A DNA stretch of 64,000 nucleotides. Source: Paenibacillus thalictri (lineage in GTDB: Bacteria > Bacillota > Bacilli > Paenibacillales > NBRC-103111). Shown piece by piece: positions 18,114 through 26,963 of the stretch. Position numbers and translations under genes: made by a program. How positions within the stretch are numbered: position 1 is the first letter of the stretch; each line of letters starts with the position of its first letter. Under the pieces are notes generated by a model. That model had not been told where the DNA came from and searched no databases. It saw nothing but the letters and a program-made list of their open reading frames with translations. The stretch lies in NCBI RefSeq assembly GCF_004307995.1, contig NZ_SIRE01000014.1, positions 124,001-188,000 on the forward strand. The letters run 5' to 3'.

Positions 18114-19904
18114 ATGAAAAAACTACTGTTAATTAGAAATCTGTCATCATCTCTTTTAAGCGTGGCCATGGTTCTTACGGTGGCTGTACCGGTATCAGCC
18201 GCAGCACCGGTACAAGCTCAGCCCACAGACGATACAATTACTGTTGACGGAAGCAAAGCATCCGCAGCGGCGTATAAGATTAACGGCGACAACTACTTCA
18301 AGCTTAGCGATCTGGCAGCGGCTGTAACCGGCACTGACTATCAATTTGCGATCAGTTCCGACGATGCGGCCCGCAGGGTGGATCTCACTACCGGCAAGGC
18401 TTACACTCCAGCGAATAATCAGCCTACTGGCACTACCGCTGCACCGAACTCCGTAAATGAAAGCGGCTGGAGTCTTTACGTTGACGGCAAAAAGGCTGAC
18501 ATAAGCGCCTACAGCCTTGGCGGAAATAACTATTTCAGACTGCGCGATGTGAGCAAGCTTGTCGGTTTTGGCGTTGGATATAACAGCTATTCCAAAACAG
18601 CCAGTATCGTTACTCATGCCGGCTTAAAGCCAGGCGCCGTTGTTGCAGCAGACGATAATTCTCCTACCGGATACACCGTTACTTTCGTGTACGATAACGA
18701 CAAAGCGTCAACCGTGAAGCTCTCCGGCGCCTTTAGTTTCGTGCCCGTCATCAAAGGCCGGGGTCCTGTCGACTTCCCCACCTTCACTCCATACGAGTGG
18801 ACCCCGAACATGGACCACTTCGGTGATTACACCTTTGACATGGAGAAGGATCAGCTCAGCGGCAAGTGGATCATCAGTATGCCTCTGCCATCCGGCGCTT
18901 ACAGCTATAGCTACGTGGTGGACGGCAAGAAGCTCTACGATCCAATGAACAACGAGGAGGTTTACACCTCCACAGTGAGCGATCAGGAGCCGAGCAAGAT
19001 AAACTACACCAAGACGAACAAAAGCACGGTTTATGTACCTTTCGATTCCAAGAAGCAGATCTATAACTGGAGTTACCTGAAGCCGGTCGCCGATCCTGCA
19101 TTCAAGGGGACCAAGATGTTCCAGCTGTACGACACGCCGGACGTTTTCGACAGTGTCGTTGAAAACGAGATGGCGACATTTAATCATCCTCAGAACAATC
19201 TGGCGATCTACCTGCCTGCAGGCTACGACCCGAAACGCGCGGAGCCGTATAAGGTGCTGTACCTGGCCCACGGCGGCCGCGGCAACGAGGTGGGGTTGTT
19301 CTCCAGCCCAAGCCACATTGATATCGCCGAGAATGCCATGAAGGACGGCGATGTGGAGAAATTCATCATTGTCAGCTGGAACAGCTACGCGTCGCCGAGC
19401 GACAAGGTTTGGCCGTCCTGGTATGACTGGAAGGTTCTGGCCAACATCGATCAGAACATCATTCCGTTCATGGAGAAAAACTATAACGTTGTGAAAAATT
19501 CCAGCGGCCGTGCCATCGCCGGCTCGTCTGCAGGCGCCGCCGTGTCTCATTTTGCGTTGCTGCATTATCCGAATCTGTTTGATTATTACGGTATCTGGGG
19601 CTGCGGCGAATCCACGGCGGTTCCTGCCGACTACTCGCCGTATGCGAATACGAGCATTGCGGATAAAACCGTCATGATCGGCGCCGGCTCTTACGATGTA
19701 AAACCGTCAGGCACGGCCGATCCCGTCATTAAGACCATCCGCTACGAACACACGTACAAGGCTTATACCGGACTGCGCGACGTTGCCGGCGTAAAGAACA
19801 TTACCTGGTATGACGGACACAGCAACCATGACGACAACACCTGGTCCTACATGGAGAACGTCTTTATCCGCGATTATTTGTGGGGTAAAAATAATACCAA
19901 GTAA
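18114..19904 (+). CDS. Secreted esterase (esterase-D/feruloyl-esterase-like) with N-terminal stalk repeats
   Basis: A 596-residue exported protein. Residues 1-30 form a signal peptide ending near VSAAAP. Residues 40-175 hold two copper-amine-oxidase-N/stalk-type repeats ('YKINGDNYFKLSDLAAAV', 'YSLGGNNYFRLRDVSKLV'). Then comes an E-set/CBM48-like beta domain (about 185-300) and an esterase-D-type alpha/beta hydrolase: 'NNLAIYLPAGYDP', 'KVLYLAHGGRGNE', nucleophile motif GSSAG and a late 'WYDGHSNHDDNTW' histidine. Such proteins release acids esterified to plant polymers outside the cell. The substrate is not determined by sequence. Confidence 0.85.
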   Translation: MKKLLLIRNLSSSLLSVAMVLTVAVPVSAAAPVQAQPTDDTITVDGSKASAAAYKINGDNYFKLSDLAAAVTGTDYQFAISSDDAARRVDLTTGKAYTPANNQPTGTTAAPNSVNESGWSLYVDGKKADISAYSLGGNNYFRLRDVSKLVGFGVGYNSYSKTASIVTHAGLKPGAVVAADDNSPTGYTVTFVYDNDKASTVKLSGAFSFVPVIKGRGPVDFPTFTPYEWTPNMDHFGDYTFDMEKDQLSGKWIISMPLPSGAYSYSYVVDGKKLYDPMNNEEVYTSTVSDQEPSKINYTKTNKSTVYVPFDSKKQIYNWSYLKPVADPAFKGTKMFQLYDTPDVFDSVVENEMATFNHPQNNLAIYLPAGYDPKRAEPYKVLYLAHGGRGNEVGLFSSPSHIDIAENAMKDGDVEKFIIVSWNSYASPSDKVWPSWYDWKVLANIDQNIIPFMEKNYNVVKNSSGRAIAGSSAGAAVSHFALLHYPNLFDYYGIWGCGESTAVPADYSPYANTSIADKTVMIGAGSYDVKPSGTADPVIKTIRYEHTYKAYTGLRDVAGVKNITWYDGHSNHDDNTWSYMENVFIRDYLWGKNNTK

Positions 19905-19928
19905 AACTGAGGTAGAAAGCAATCTCAT

Positions 19929-19970
19929 GAGGGCAGGGGGATTTTCCTCCGGCCCTATTTTTTGCCTTTA
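19929..19970 (+). terminator. Rho-independent terminator after the esterase gene
   Basis: AGGGC...GGGGGA-TTT-TCCTCC...GGCCCT folds into a long GC-rich hairpin followed by ATTTTTT. Confidence 0.75.
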
Positions 19971-19990
19971 GGCCGTTAGCACCCACGTGG

Positions 19991-20863
19991 TCAAGGCCCG
20001 GAGCCTCCCATCGGGTAAAGGTCATGGACGACCTTGAGAAACTGCTTGGTCACCTGTGAAGGCGATTCGCGGTAAATGATCCCGCCCATAGGCACAAGAT
20101 CGGTCTCAAGTGGGATGGCGACCAGGGGCTGCATTGAATTGAGGAAATATGCTTTGGAAATGAAAATGCCGTTATTATAGCAGATGTTGATGATGTCCTG
20201 CAGCTCGTTTCTCGTGAGTATTTCCAGCGAAAGGTTGTGGCAGCGTTCGTTCAGCTGCAGCGAAAGCTCGGTATCTTTCTGCAGCAGGCCGACACGATGG
20301 CCGGACAGATCTTCCGGACGGATCGTTTTGCTCCCGGCCAGCGGATGGCTGGGCGCGAGGAGACATTTATAGGACATAGGGAAGAGCTTCGTGTATTGAA
20401 TACCGGGGCTTTTGAGCATGGGATGGTAGGTGCATTCGGCCACGTCGATGTGACCGGCAAGAATATCCTCAACAAAATGACTGCTCTTCTGCAGTATCAC
20501 CTGCTGCTTGATATGAGGAAACCTGCGCGAGAATTCGTTGAATGCGTTCTCAAGCAGCAGGCGCGGATGATGGGGATTCCCGATCCGGATGGTCATCTCA
20601 TGAGTGGCGAGCGCCCAGCTTCGCTGGATGACCGAATCCATATCGCCGAGTACCTTCTTGGTCCCACGGCAAAATTCCTCGCCGGCCGGGGTCAGCGAAA
20701 TGCCCTGGCGGGTACGCACGAGCAGGGGAAATCCGATCTCTTGCTCAAGGCGGTCAATCTGCTTTTTAAGCGCGGCCTTTGTAATATAAAGCTTTTCTTC
20801 CGCCTTGCTTAAGCTGCCGCATTCCACAATTTTAAGCAATGATTTAAGCTGCTGATGGTTCAT
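19991..20863 (-). CDS. LysR-family regulator (copy 2)
   Basis: A 290-residue paralogue of the regulator at 4116-4988, nearly alignable throughout: 'MNHQQLKSLLKIVECGSLSKAEEKLY', 'LTPAGEEFCRGTKKVLGDMD', 'HPRLLLENAFNEFSRRFPHIKQQV'. Start chosen at 20863 behind GAGGCGG. It diverges from the flavoprotein gene at 20991. The intergenic region has TAGCATAAAGC at 20903-20913, the core of the operator seen beside copy 1, suggesting related DNA specificity. Confidence 0.92.
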   Translation of the reverse strand: MNHQQLKSLLKIVECGSLSKAEEKLYITKAALKKQIDRLEQEIGFPLLVRTRQGISLTPAGEEFCRGTKKVLGDMDSVIQRSWALATHEMTIRIGNPHHPRLLLENAFNEFSRRFPHIKQQVILQKSSHFVEDILAGHIDVAECTYHPMLKSPGIQYTKLFPMSYKCLLAPSHPLAGSKTIRPEDLSGHRVGLLQKDTELSLQLNERCHNLSLEILTRNELQDIINICYNNGIFISKAYFLNSMQPLVAIPLETDLVPMGGIIYRESPSQVTKQFLKVVHDLYPMGGSGP

Positions 20864-20894
20864 ATGTACCGCCTCTGTGTTTACCTTTATTAAA

Positions 20895-20920
20895 CACAAA
20901 CGTAGCATAAAGCATACAAA
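20895..20920. promoter_or_regulatory. Possible LysR copy 2 binding site
   Basis: CGTAGCATAAAGCATAC lies between divergent lysR and flavoprotein genes and shares TAGCATAAAGC with the element at 5029-5043, but the palindrome arms are altered. Confidence 0.4.
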
Positions 20921-20990
20921 ACATCAAGCAAAGCTGTTGTAATATTAAACCAGAAAGCAACGTTTTTGAAAGAGGAGGAGAAGTATAGTT

Positions 20991-22577
20991 ATGACAAAAA
21001 AAAAAATCGATTGGACGGATGAAGCGGATGTCGTCGTTGTAGGATACGGCGGTGCCGGTGCCGTAACGGCTATATCTGCTGCCGATGCCGGCGCCAAGGT
21101 GTTGATCCTGGAGAAACAGCTGCAGGATACCGACACTAGCACGAACCACACTCCCAGCACTCGCATGAGCGGCGGCGGGATCCTTAATCCCGAGGACACC
21201 GAAAAGGCAATTGAATATTTCACCAACCTCCGCCGTATCGCCAACGAATCTGTTGACGAGGAGGAGTCCGCGATGATCCGCCGGCTGTGCGAGCAGATGG
21301 CCACCAACTTCTCTTGGTTGGAATCCATCGGCGCTGTGATGGGAGGGGTGGAAAGCATGAGCCCTACCTTTAAAAATATGGACATGATCCATGCGCATCA
21401 TAAAGAAACTAACGCAGTTGGCATTTACGACGCCGATTTTCCCGAGATCCCGGGCTCTGAAGCTATCTGCGTCTTCTGGGTTAAAGCGACCGACGGTTTC
21501 CGTGGCGGTGCGGCTTTATTTAAAACCTTGACCAATGCAGTGGAGAAAAGGAACATTCCGGTCATGTACGGTTCCGGGATCGAGCATCTGGTGTTGGAAG
21601 ACGGCGAGGTTCGCGGCGTGCGCGGCATTCGGGACGGAAAGCCCTTCGCAGTAAAAGCCAAACGCGGCGTCGTTCTAACCTGTGGCGGCTTTGAGTTCAA
21701 CGAGAAAATGAAGAGCGACTACTTGCGTCCTCTGCCTGTCGAATTCACGGGCAATCCCGCCAACACCGGCGAGGGAGTTTCCATGGCACAGGAAGCGGGG
21801 GCGGACCTTTGGCATATGAACTGCATCTCTTTCCGTGTCGCCATGAAGTTCCCTGAACATCCTATTGCTTTTGGTACTCAGCATCATACGAAAGCGAGTA
21901 TTTTCATCGATCAGCGTGGCAGCCGCTTCACGAACGAGCGTTTCAAGCTCCACGCTTTCGGCTATGAGCTGTCGAACTTCGATTGTTATGCAACCTGCTA
22001 TCCAAGGATTCCTGCTTTCTGGGTATTCGATGAGAAGCGCCGCCAAATGGGTCCCATCGCCAATAAGCATGGCGCATGTAATCCTCCAAAAGGCAAAATG
22101 GGTCCCATCCACTACATCTGGAGCGAGGACAACATGGAGGAGATTAACAAGGGCTGGATCATCAAAGGCGACACGCTCGAGGAACTGGGCCAGAAGCTGG
22201 CCGCCGATCCGGATACCCACAACCTGTTTGACGTGGACAATTTCCTCAAGACCGTCGATCGCTACAACGGCTTCTGCGCCGAAGGCGAAGACCGTGATTT
22301 CCTTCGTCCGCAGAACGGACTTCAGCCGATTGATGATGGGCCGTACTACGCTGCTAAGCTGTGGCCGGGCGGACCCAATACGCAAGGCGGCCCAAGGAGA
22401 AATATCGAATGCCAGGTTATGCGTCCCGATAAGACTCCTGTCAAGCGGTTGTACTCTTGCGGCGAGCTGGGCTCCTTCTTTGGGATGCTTTACAACGGCG
22501 GCGGCAACCTCGCCGAAAGCATCGCCATGGGAAGAGTGGCGGGAGAGAATGTTGCAGGAGAGAAGCCCTGGGAGTAA
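20991..22577 (+). CDS. FAD-binding oxidoreductase, fumarate reductase/KstD-like flavoprotein
   Basis: A 528-residue cytoplasmic flavoprotein without signal peptide. FAD motif 'DVVVVGYGGAGAVTAISAADAGAKVLILEK' at residues 10-40, 'VVLTCGGFEFNEKM' and the C-terminal 'GGPNTQGGP...LYSCGELGSFFGMLYNGGGNLAESIAMGRVAG' are typical of fumarate reductase, urocanate reductase and ketosteroid dehydrogenase relatives that reduce or form activated C=C bonds. AGAGGAGG precedes the ATG. Related to the flavoprotein at 24367. An MmgE/PrpD gene follows after 62 bases, so the two may act on the same acid. Confidence 0.88.
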   Translation: MTKKKIDWTDEADVVVVGYGGAGAVTAISAADAGAKVLILEKQLQDTDTSTNHTPSTRMSGGGILNPEDTEKAIEYFTNLRRIANESVDEEESAMIRRLCEQMATNFSWLESIGAVMGGVESMSPTFKNMDMIHAHHKETNAVGIYDADFPEIPGSEAICVFWVKATDGFRGGAALFKTLTNAVEKRNIPVMYGSGIEHLVLEDGEVRGVRGIRDGKPFAVKAKRGVVLTCGGFEFNEKMKSDYLRPLPVEFTGNPANTGEGVSMAQEAGADLWHMNCISFRVAMKFPEHPIAFGTQHHTKASIFIDQRGSRFTNERFKLHAFGYELSNFDCYATCYPRIPAFWVFDEKRRQMGPIANKHGACNPPKGKMGPIHYIWSEDNMEEINKGWIIKGDTLEELGQKLAADPDTHNLFDVDNFLKTVDRYNGFCAEGEDRDFLRPQNGLQPIDDGPYYAAKLWPGGPNTQGGPRRNIECQVMRPDKTPVKRLYSCGELGSFFGMLYNGGGNLAESIAMGRVAGENVAGEKPWE

Positions 22578-22639
22578 CAGCTTCGCCGAATATCATTTTG
22601 GTTAATAATATATATTTTATTATAACGGGAGGATAAACA

Positions 22640-24064
22640 ATGACTTTACAACGTGACCTAGCATGGCAAAACCTCGAATTGCTTTATCAATCAAGTGTTG
22701 CGCATCAATATGCACGTTATGCGCTTGGCCTTAACTATGAGATGCTGCCCCAGGATGTCGTGCATCAGGCGAAAAGATGCTTATTGGATGCTCTTGGCTG
22801 TGCCATAGGAGCGTATGATGCTCCTGGAAGAAAGATGGTGGAGGATTATGTAGCGGAATTGGGAGGGAACGAAGAAGCCACTCTGTTTGGTACTGGGAAG
22901 CGCAGTACGGTATTAAACGCAACACTTCTCAACAGCTTCCTCGTCCGTTACCTGGATTATAACGACTGTGGCGGCGGTGCCCACAATAGCGATTCCATCT
23001 CGGGTATCCTTGCGACGGCTGAACATGTAAAGGCAAGCGGCCGGGACTTGCTTACCTCCATTGTGATCTCCTATGAGCTTGGTGCCAGAGTTCAGGAATC
23101 CACCGGCAAAGGCTGGGGCGAGTCCCTGGGTGCAAAAGGCTGGACCCCAGATTTCAGGGGAGGACTGAATATGCCGCCTGCTTTGGGGAAAATGATGAAA
23201 CTAAGCGAATCCCAAATCGCCAATGCGATCGGTATTTGCGCATCCCACAGCCTGCCGCTAGGCATTCTGGATACGGATAATGAAGAAAATACGATGTCCA
23301 AAAACTTCCGTTTTGGCTTTGTCGCTCATGATGCCGTCATCGCCTGCCGGCTCGCCGCAAAAGGCTTTACGGGTCCGCTTCGGGTCGTCGAAGGAGAAAA
23401 TGGTATCGGTCAGGTTGTATTGCAGGGCAATATGGATATAAACCGCATGACCAACTTTAGCGGCTGGCGAATTCTCCAGACCAAGTTCAAGTATCTGCCT
23501 GCAAACATAAGCTCCATCGCACATATATTGGCAACCCTGTCGATAGTGAATGAGCACGATCTTACGCCGGAACAAATTGCATCGGTACGAATTCGGGCTG
23601 GTCTTAAGGAATCTAAGCACACGACTTACTTTGCCAAAAAATATCCTAGAAACGCTGAAAGCGCCGATCATAGCGCCTTCTACGCCAATGCCATTGCGAT
23701 CAAGGAGCGGGCCTACGGGCCGCAGTCATTCGATCCGGAGAAGTATACCGATCCCGTCGTACTCGACTTGATTGAGAAGATAACTGTAGAAGCGGATCCG
23801 AGCATTCCGGAGAGAGACCGCGCCGGTATCTCGGAAATTATGATGACGGATGGCCGCAGATTTGAGAAGCGCATTGACGTGCCGCATGGGTTCGGTAATG
23901 ATCCTCTTTCTGATGCGGAGCTGGAAGAGAAGTTCGGAAAAATGGCTGCGCCATATATGAGCGATGAGCAGATTCGCAGCATATTTAAAACGATCTGGAC
24001 CATGGAACATGTGGATCATGTCGAAAGCTTGACCGCGTTGATGGCTTTCTCCGGCAAATTGTAG
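22640..24064 (+). CDS. MmgE/PrpD family protein (third of three)
   Basis: A 474-residue MmgE/PrpD protein with 'AKRCLLDALGCAIGAYDAPG', 'FLVRYLDYNDCGGGAHNSD', 'YELGARVQES' and 'RIRAGLKESKHT'. The region after the aspartates (DYNDCGGGAHNSD) differs from both other copies, so the three are ancient paralogues rather than recent duplicates. GGGAGG precedes the ATG. Probably co-transcribed with the preceding flavoprotein; a strong hairpin ends the unit. Confidence 0.88.
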   Translation: MTLQRDLAWQNLELLYQSSVAHQYARYALGLNYEMLPQDVVHQAKRCLLDALGCAIGAYDAPGRKMVEDYVAELGGNEEATLFGTGKRSTVLNATLLNSFLVRYLDYNDCGGGAHNSDSISGILATAEHVKASGRDLLTSIVISYELGARVQESTGKGWGESLGAKGWTPDFRGGLNMPPALGKMMKLSESQIANAIGICASHSLPLGILDTDNEENTMSKNFRFGFVAHDAVIACRLAAKGFTGPLRVVEGENGIGQVVLQGNMDINRMTNFSGWRILQTKFKYLPANISSIAHILATLSIVNEHDLTPEQIASVRIRAGLKESKHTTYFAKKYPRNAESADHSAFYANAIAIKERAYGPQSFDPEKYTDPVVLDLIEKITVEADPSIPERDRAGISEIMMTDGRRFEKRIDVPHGFGNDPLSDAELEEKFGKMAAPYMSDEQIRSIFKTIWTMEHVDHVESLTALMAFSGKL

Positions 24065-24088
24065 TTTGTTAACACTCATCGCACAGCA

Positions 24089-24127
24089 AAGAACCGTCCG
24101 GAGATTTTTTACCGGACGGTTCTTCGT
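24089..24127 (+). terminator. Terminator hairpin with ACCGTCCGG arms
   Basis: AAGAACCGTCCGG pairs with CCGGACGGTTCTT around the loop AGATTTTTTA. Sequences with the same ACCGTCCGGAGATTT arm recur at 51088 and 55201. Confidence 0.85.
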
Positions 24128-24147
24128 CACTTCTTTATACTTGATCG

Positions 24148-24258
24148 ACTATGACTTTAGGATATAACTGCGGATTGTCGGGCCATCGGTAATAGGCGCT
24201 CCAAGAAGGGTGTAGCCGGATTGCTGCGCTTCTTCTTCCGGAACAGCCTGAAATGACA
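24148..24258 (-). pseudogene. 3' remnant of a YedF/TusA-like gene
   Basis: The complement reads LSFQAVPEEEAQQSGYTLLG and continues APITDGPTIRSYILKS-stop, nearly identical to the C-terminus of the intact gene at 33443-33712 (SFQAVPEEVRRSGYTLLGEP...ILKS). The N-terminal half with the CPxP motif is absent, so it is a fragment left by duplication or deletion. Confidence 0.8.
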
Positions 24259-24259
24259 A

Positions 24260-24278
24260 TGTTTCCTTTTTGGAAACA
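24260..24278. promoter_or_regulatory. Shared operator, copy 1 (TGTTTCC-N5-GGAAACA)
   Basis: A perfect 7-5-7 inverted repeat. It is followed by TTTGAATTGATC, whose TTGATC can serve as -35 with TGTAAT 16 bases on. The same arrangement occurs at 47082 and 49487. It lies 88 bases before the flavoprotein start. Confidence 0.7.
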
Positions 24279-24366
24279 ATCGGCTTCCGTTATTTGAATT
24301 GATCGGAGTTAATCTTGTTGTGTAATGTATGAATGAGGAGATTGGAATATAGGAGGTATAACGAAT

Positions 24367-26679
24367 ATGAACAAAGAACTATTTTCATCTTGGCTGCCTG
24401 AACGATGGGACGACGAGACGGACATTGTCATCGTTGGTTATGGTGGGGCCGGCGCCATTGCGGCAATTGCAACAAAACATGCCGGCAGTAACTGCATCGT
24501 GCTGGAGAAGTCCTCCGTACCCGACGGAGGCAATACCGGTGTTTCAGGCGGTCACGTGCATACGGCCGTAGGCGTTGATGTGGAAGAGTGGCTGGAGATT
24601 TGCCGTCACGGCTCTCATGGCGCCACGCCTGTGGAGACGCTGCGCCCCGCGCTGCAATATGCGCAGGACACGCCGTACTGGCTGGAGGAGTTTGGCATGA
24701 ACTTTATCTGGTCGGAGCATTATGGCGACGGTCACCGCCGCCCTTCCTATTATAAAAACGGATTTGTAAACGGTCGCGAGAAGATCACCGGCCCGTACTT
24801 ATGGGACGAGCTGCACGAGACCGCCGTAGGGAAATACGGCGTTGACGTTCGCTTGAGCCATGGAGTGAAACGGCTGGTTCAGAACCCGCTGACCAAGGAG
24901 ATACTGGGCGTTATGGCGGAGACGCCTGACGGCGTGAAGTATTTCAAAGCTAGAAAAGCTGTACTGCTCTGTTGCGGCGGTTATGAGAACAGCAAAGAGC
25001 TGCAGAACAATCACAATTACCCCGGCGTCCGCTTTTTTCCGTGGGGCACTCCCCACAATACAGGCGACGGTATCGTTATGGCGGAGGCTATCGGGGCGCG
25101 TATCTGGCACATGGCCAGCATCGAAAGCAGCTCTCTGGGTTTCATGATCCCTTCGCAGATGGCGAACTGCTCCATCAGCACCGACGCAACCGACGGCATC
25201 AGACCGTACAACTATGTCATTGTGGACTTTAATGGCAACCGCTTCTTCAAAGAGGATAAAACCGGGGCTCACGCCCATGACGCTCATCCGGGTCTGGACG
25301 TGGACACCCGCACCTTTGATTACCAGCATCTGCCGATGTTCCTTGTCTTCGACAAGAACCTGTTTGGGGCCGGTCCGCTTTGGAAAGGCACGGGCCGTGC
25401 CGGTATCGTCAACACTTACGCCGGTGTCTGGAATGAACGTTATCCCGACAACCCGCTGTTCGATTGGGGCAATGACAACGAGCGCGGGCTGAGAGAGGGC
25501 TGGATTTTCAAGGGAGACACCATTGAGGAGTTGGCAGCCAACATCAAGGGCAAGCGGCCATGCGATACCCCTTCGGAAGATATTCGGGGTGTCGACCCGG
25601 CAGCGCTGCGTAAAACTATCGAGCGCTGGAACGAGCTTTGCGCAGCCGGTGAGGACACGGACTTCCGTCGCGACCCGTCCCATATGAGTCCTATCGGGGA
25701 AGGACCTTATTATGCCGTTGAGCTGTGCTTCAGCTGTATCAACACCCAGGGCGGACCGGCACGCAATGCGGAGTGCCAGACGCTTACTCCGTTCAACGAA
25801 GTAGTCCCGCGGCTGTACAACTGCGGCGAGTGCGGTTCCTTCAACGGCTTCCTGTACACCTACGGCAACATTCTTGAGGCCCTGACCACGGGCCGTGTGG
25901 CTGCGCACCATGCGCTGAACCTGGAAAACTGGGACAATTCGGGCGCTTCCGGGACAGCGGTTCGTGGCGAAAGAGTGGACTACCTAGCTTCAAAGGGTGA
26001 TTTTTTCAATAACAAAACAGCTGCTCTTGATGAAAAAGCGATCTCGGAGGGCAAAACCTGCCACTTTACAGGCGTCTATTACGAGAGCCTCGAGGAGGCC
26101 GTGGACAAGGCGAACAACCACGGCGGCGGCACGATTACGCTGATCGCGGATACGGTCGTATCCCGGAACGGCAAGGTGCCGGAAATGTGCTTCAACTCCA
26201 ATTTTGCCATCAAAAGCAAGACAGGAGGTCCTGCGTTCCGCATTTACCGGGGCGAACAGGATAGAACGGAAATGCTTCAGATTACCGACGGCCTCCTGCG
26301 GCTTTTCGATGTCGTTCTGGACGGCGGCTGCGAGGGCGGCGCATCGCGTGCGGCGATCCGCGTGTCCGACCTGGGCAAGGTGGAGATGAGGAACGTGACG
26401 ATCCACTCCAACAGAACCGACAATGCGGCGAATGCAGCCAATCAGGGCGCTACAGCTATCTGCTGCGTGGGAACGAAGGCGCATCTGAGAATGGACGACA
26501 AGTGCGTCATCCGCGACTGTGTCGGCACAGGTACGGCCATTAGCGCCATTGTCGCTTCCGGCGGTTATGTAACAAACAGCGGGGTTCGTTTTGAAGGTAA
26601 CACATCCGAAAACGGCGGAAATCCGAACTATATAGACCTGACCGGCACAACCCGATTCGAGGGCGCACCGATCTCCTGA
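24367..26679 (+). CDS. FAD oxidoreductase (fumarate reductase-like) fused to a beta-helix-like C-terminal domain
   Basis: A 770-residue protein. Residues 1-520 are a fumarate-reductase/KstD-like flavoprotein: 'DIVIVGYGGAGAIAAIATKHAG', 'NTGVSGGHVHTAVG', 'AVLLCCGGYENSKEL' and 'CINTQGGPARNAE...YGNILEALTTGRVA'. Residues about 560-770 are a glycine/asparagine-rich stretch with repeated short beta-strand signatures ('LRLFDVVLDGG', 'VEMRNVTIHSN', 'LRMDDKCVIRDC', 'VTNSGVRFEGN') like a right-handed beta-helix. No signal peptide is seen, so the protein should be cytoplasmic. This fusion is unusual. Transcription is probably driven from the operator-promoter at 24260-24325. A remnant of a second copy lies at 3948-4016. 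Confidence 0.85.
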   Translation: MNKELFSSWLPERWDDETDIVIVGYGGAGAIAAIATKHAGSNCIVLEKSSVPDGGNTGVSGGHVHTAVGVDVEEWLEICRHGSHGATPVETLRPALQYAQDTPYWLEEFGMNFIWSEHYGDGHRRPSYYKNGFVNGREKITGPYLWDELHETAVGKYGVDVRLSHGVKRLVQNPLTKEILGVMAETPDGVKYFKARKAVLLCCGGYENSKELQNNHNYPGVRFFPWGTPHNTGDGIVMAEAIGARIWHMASIESSSLGFMIPSQMANCSISTDATDGIRPYNYVIVDFNGNRFFKEDKTGAHAHDAHPGLDVDTRTFDYQHLPMFLVFDKNLFGAGPLWKGTGRAGIVNTYAGVWNERYPDNPLFDWGNDNERGLREGWIFKGDTIEELAANIKGKRPCDTPSEDIRGVDPAALRKTIERWNELCAAGEDTDFRRDPSHMSPIGEGPYYAVELCFSCINTQGGPARNAECQTLTPFNEVVPRLYNCGECGSFNGFLYTYGNILEALTTGRVAAHHALNLENWDNSGASGTAVRGERVDYLASKGDFFNNKTAALDEKAISEGKTCHFTGVYYESLEEAVDKANNHGGGTITLIADTVVSRNGKVPEMCFNSNFAIKSKTGGPAFRIYRGEQDRTEMLQITDGLLRLFDVVLDGGCEGGASRAAIRVSDLGKVEMRNVTIHSNRTDNAANAANQGATAICCVGTKAHLRMDDKCVIRDCVGTGTAISAIVASGGYVTNSGVRFEGNTSENGGNPNYIDLTGTTRFEGAPIS

Positions 26680-26717
26680 GCGGTAAACGCCTCAAGAACA
26701 AGATTTTAATAAGCAAT

Positions 26718-26766
26718 AGGGCTGGCGCAAGTGACGTTCAAAGCGTTGCAGGTGACGGCCCTTTTT
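26718..26766 (+). terminator. Terminator, diverged copy of the 4054 hairpin
   Basis: GGGC/GCCC outer arms with inner ACG/CGT pairing and a T5 run, 40 bases after the flavoprotein stop. The same order (C-terminal coding end, spacer, hairpin, lysR) is found at 3948-4104. Confidence 0.65.
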
Positions 26767-26880
26767 GGGCAGATGTTGATGATGTTCGGCAGGTCGCGGC
26801 TGGGTGCGGGCTTCCTCCGCCTTGCTGAAGCTGCCGCATTCCACTGCTTTAAGCAGTGATTTCAGCTGGCGATCGTTCAA
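26764..26880 (-). pseudogene. Internally deleted copy of the LysR gene
   Basis: Starting from a TTG in place of ATG, the first ~23 residues (NDRQLKSLLKAVECGSFSKAEEA) match the regulator at 4116-4988. The sequence then jumps to a segment corresponding to about 4309-4340 of the intact gene, implying a deletion of roughly 570 bases. No DNA-binding domain remains intact. Confidence 0.85.
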
Positions 26881-26897
26881 GGTACATCACCTCGTTT

Positions 26898-26963
26898 GTG
26901 AACTTTTGATTAACGATAAGTTAGCATAAAGTTAATTCCGAAGTTAAGACAGGGAGTAGTAAG
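26898..26963. promoter_or_regulatory. LysR-type operator element, copy 3
   Basis: GTGAACTTTTGATTAAC then TTAGC-ATAAA-GTTAA at 26921-26935 then GGAGTAGTAAG, matching 5006-5070. It now lies before a CaiB pseudogene and about 280 bases before the dioxygenase operon, which it might still influence. Confidence 0.55.

Noticed and set aside
18708..19565. 285-codon open frame opposite the secreted esterase
   Set aside because: No ribosome site and composition typical of an antisense shadow; the esterase on the plus strand has all motifs.
24799..25911. 370-codon open frame opposite the flavoprotein gene
   Set aside because: Shadow of a high-GC third-position coding region; the opposite strand encodes an intact flavoprotein.
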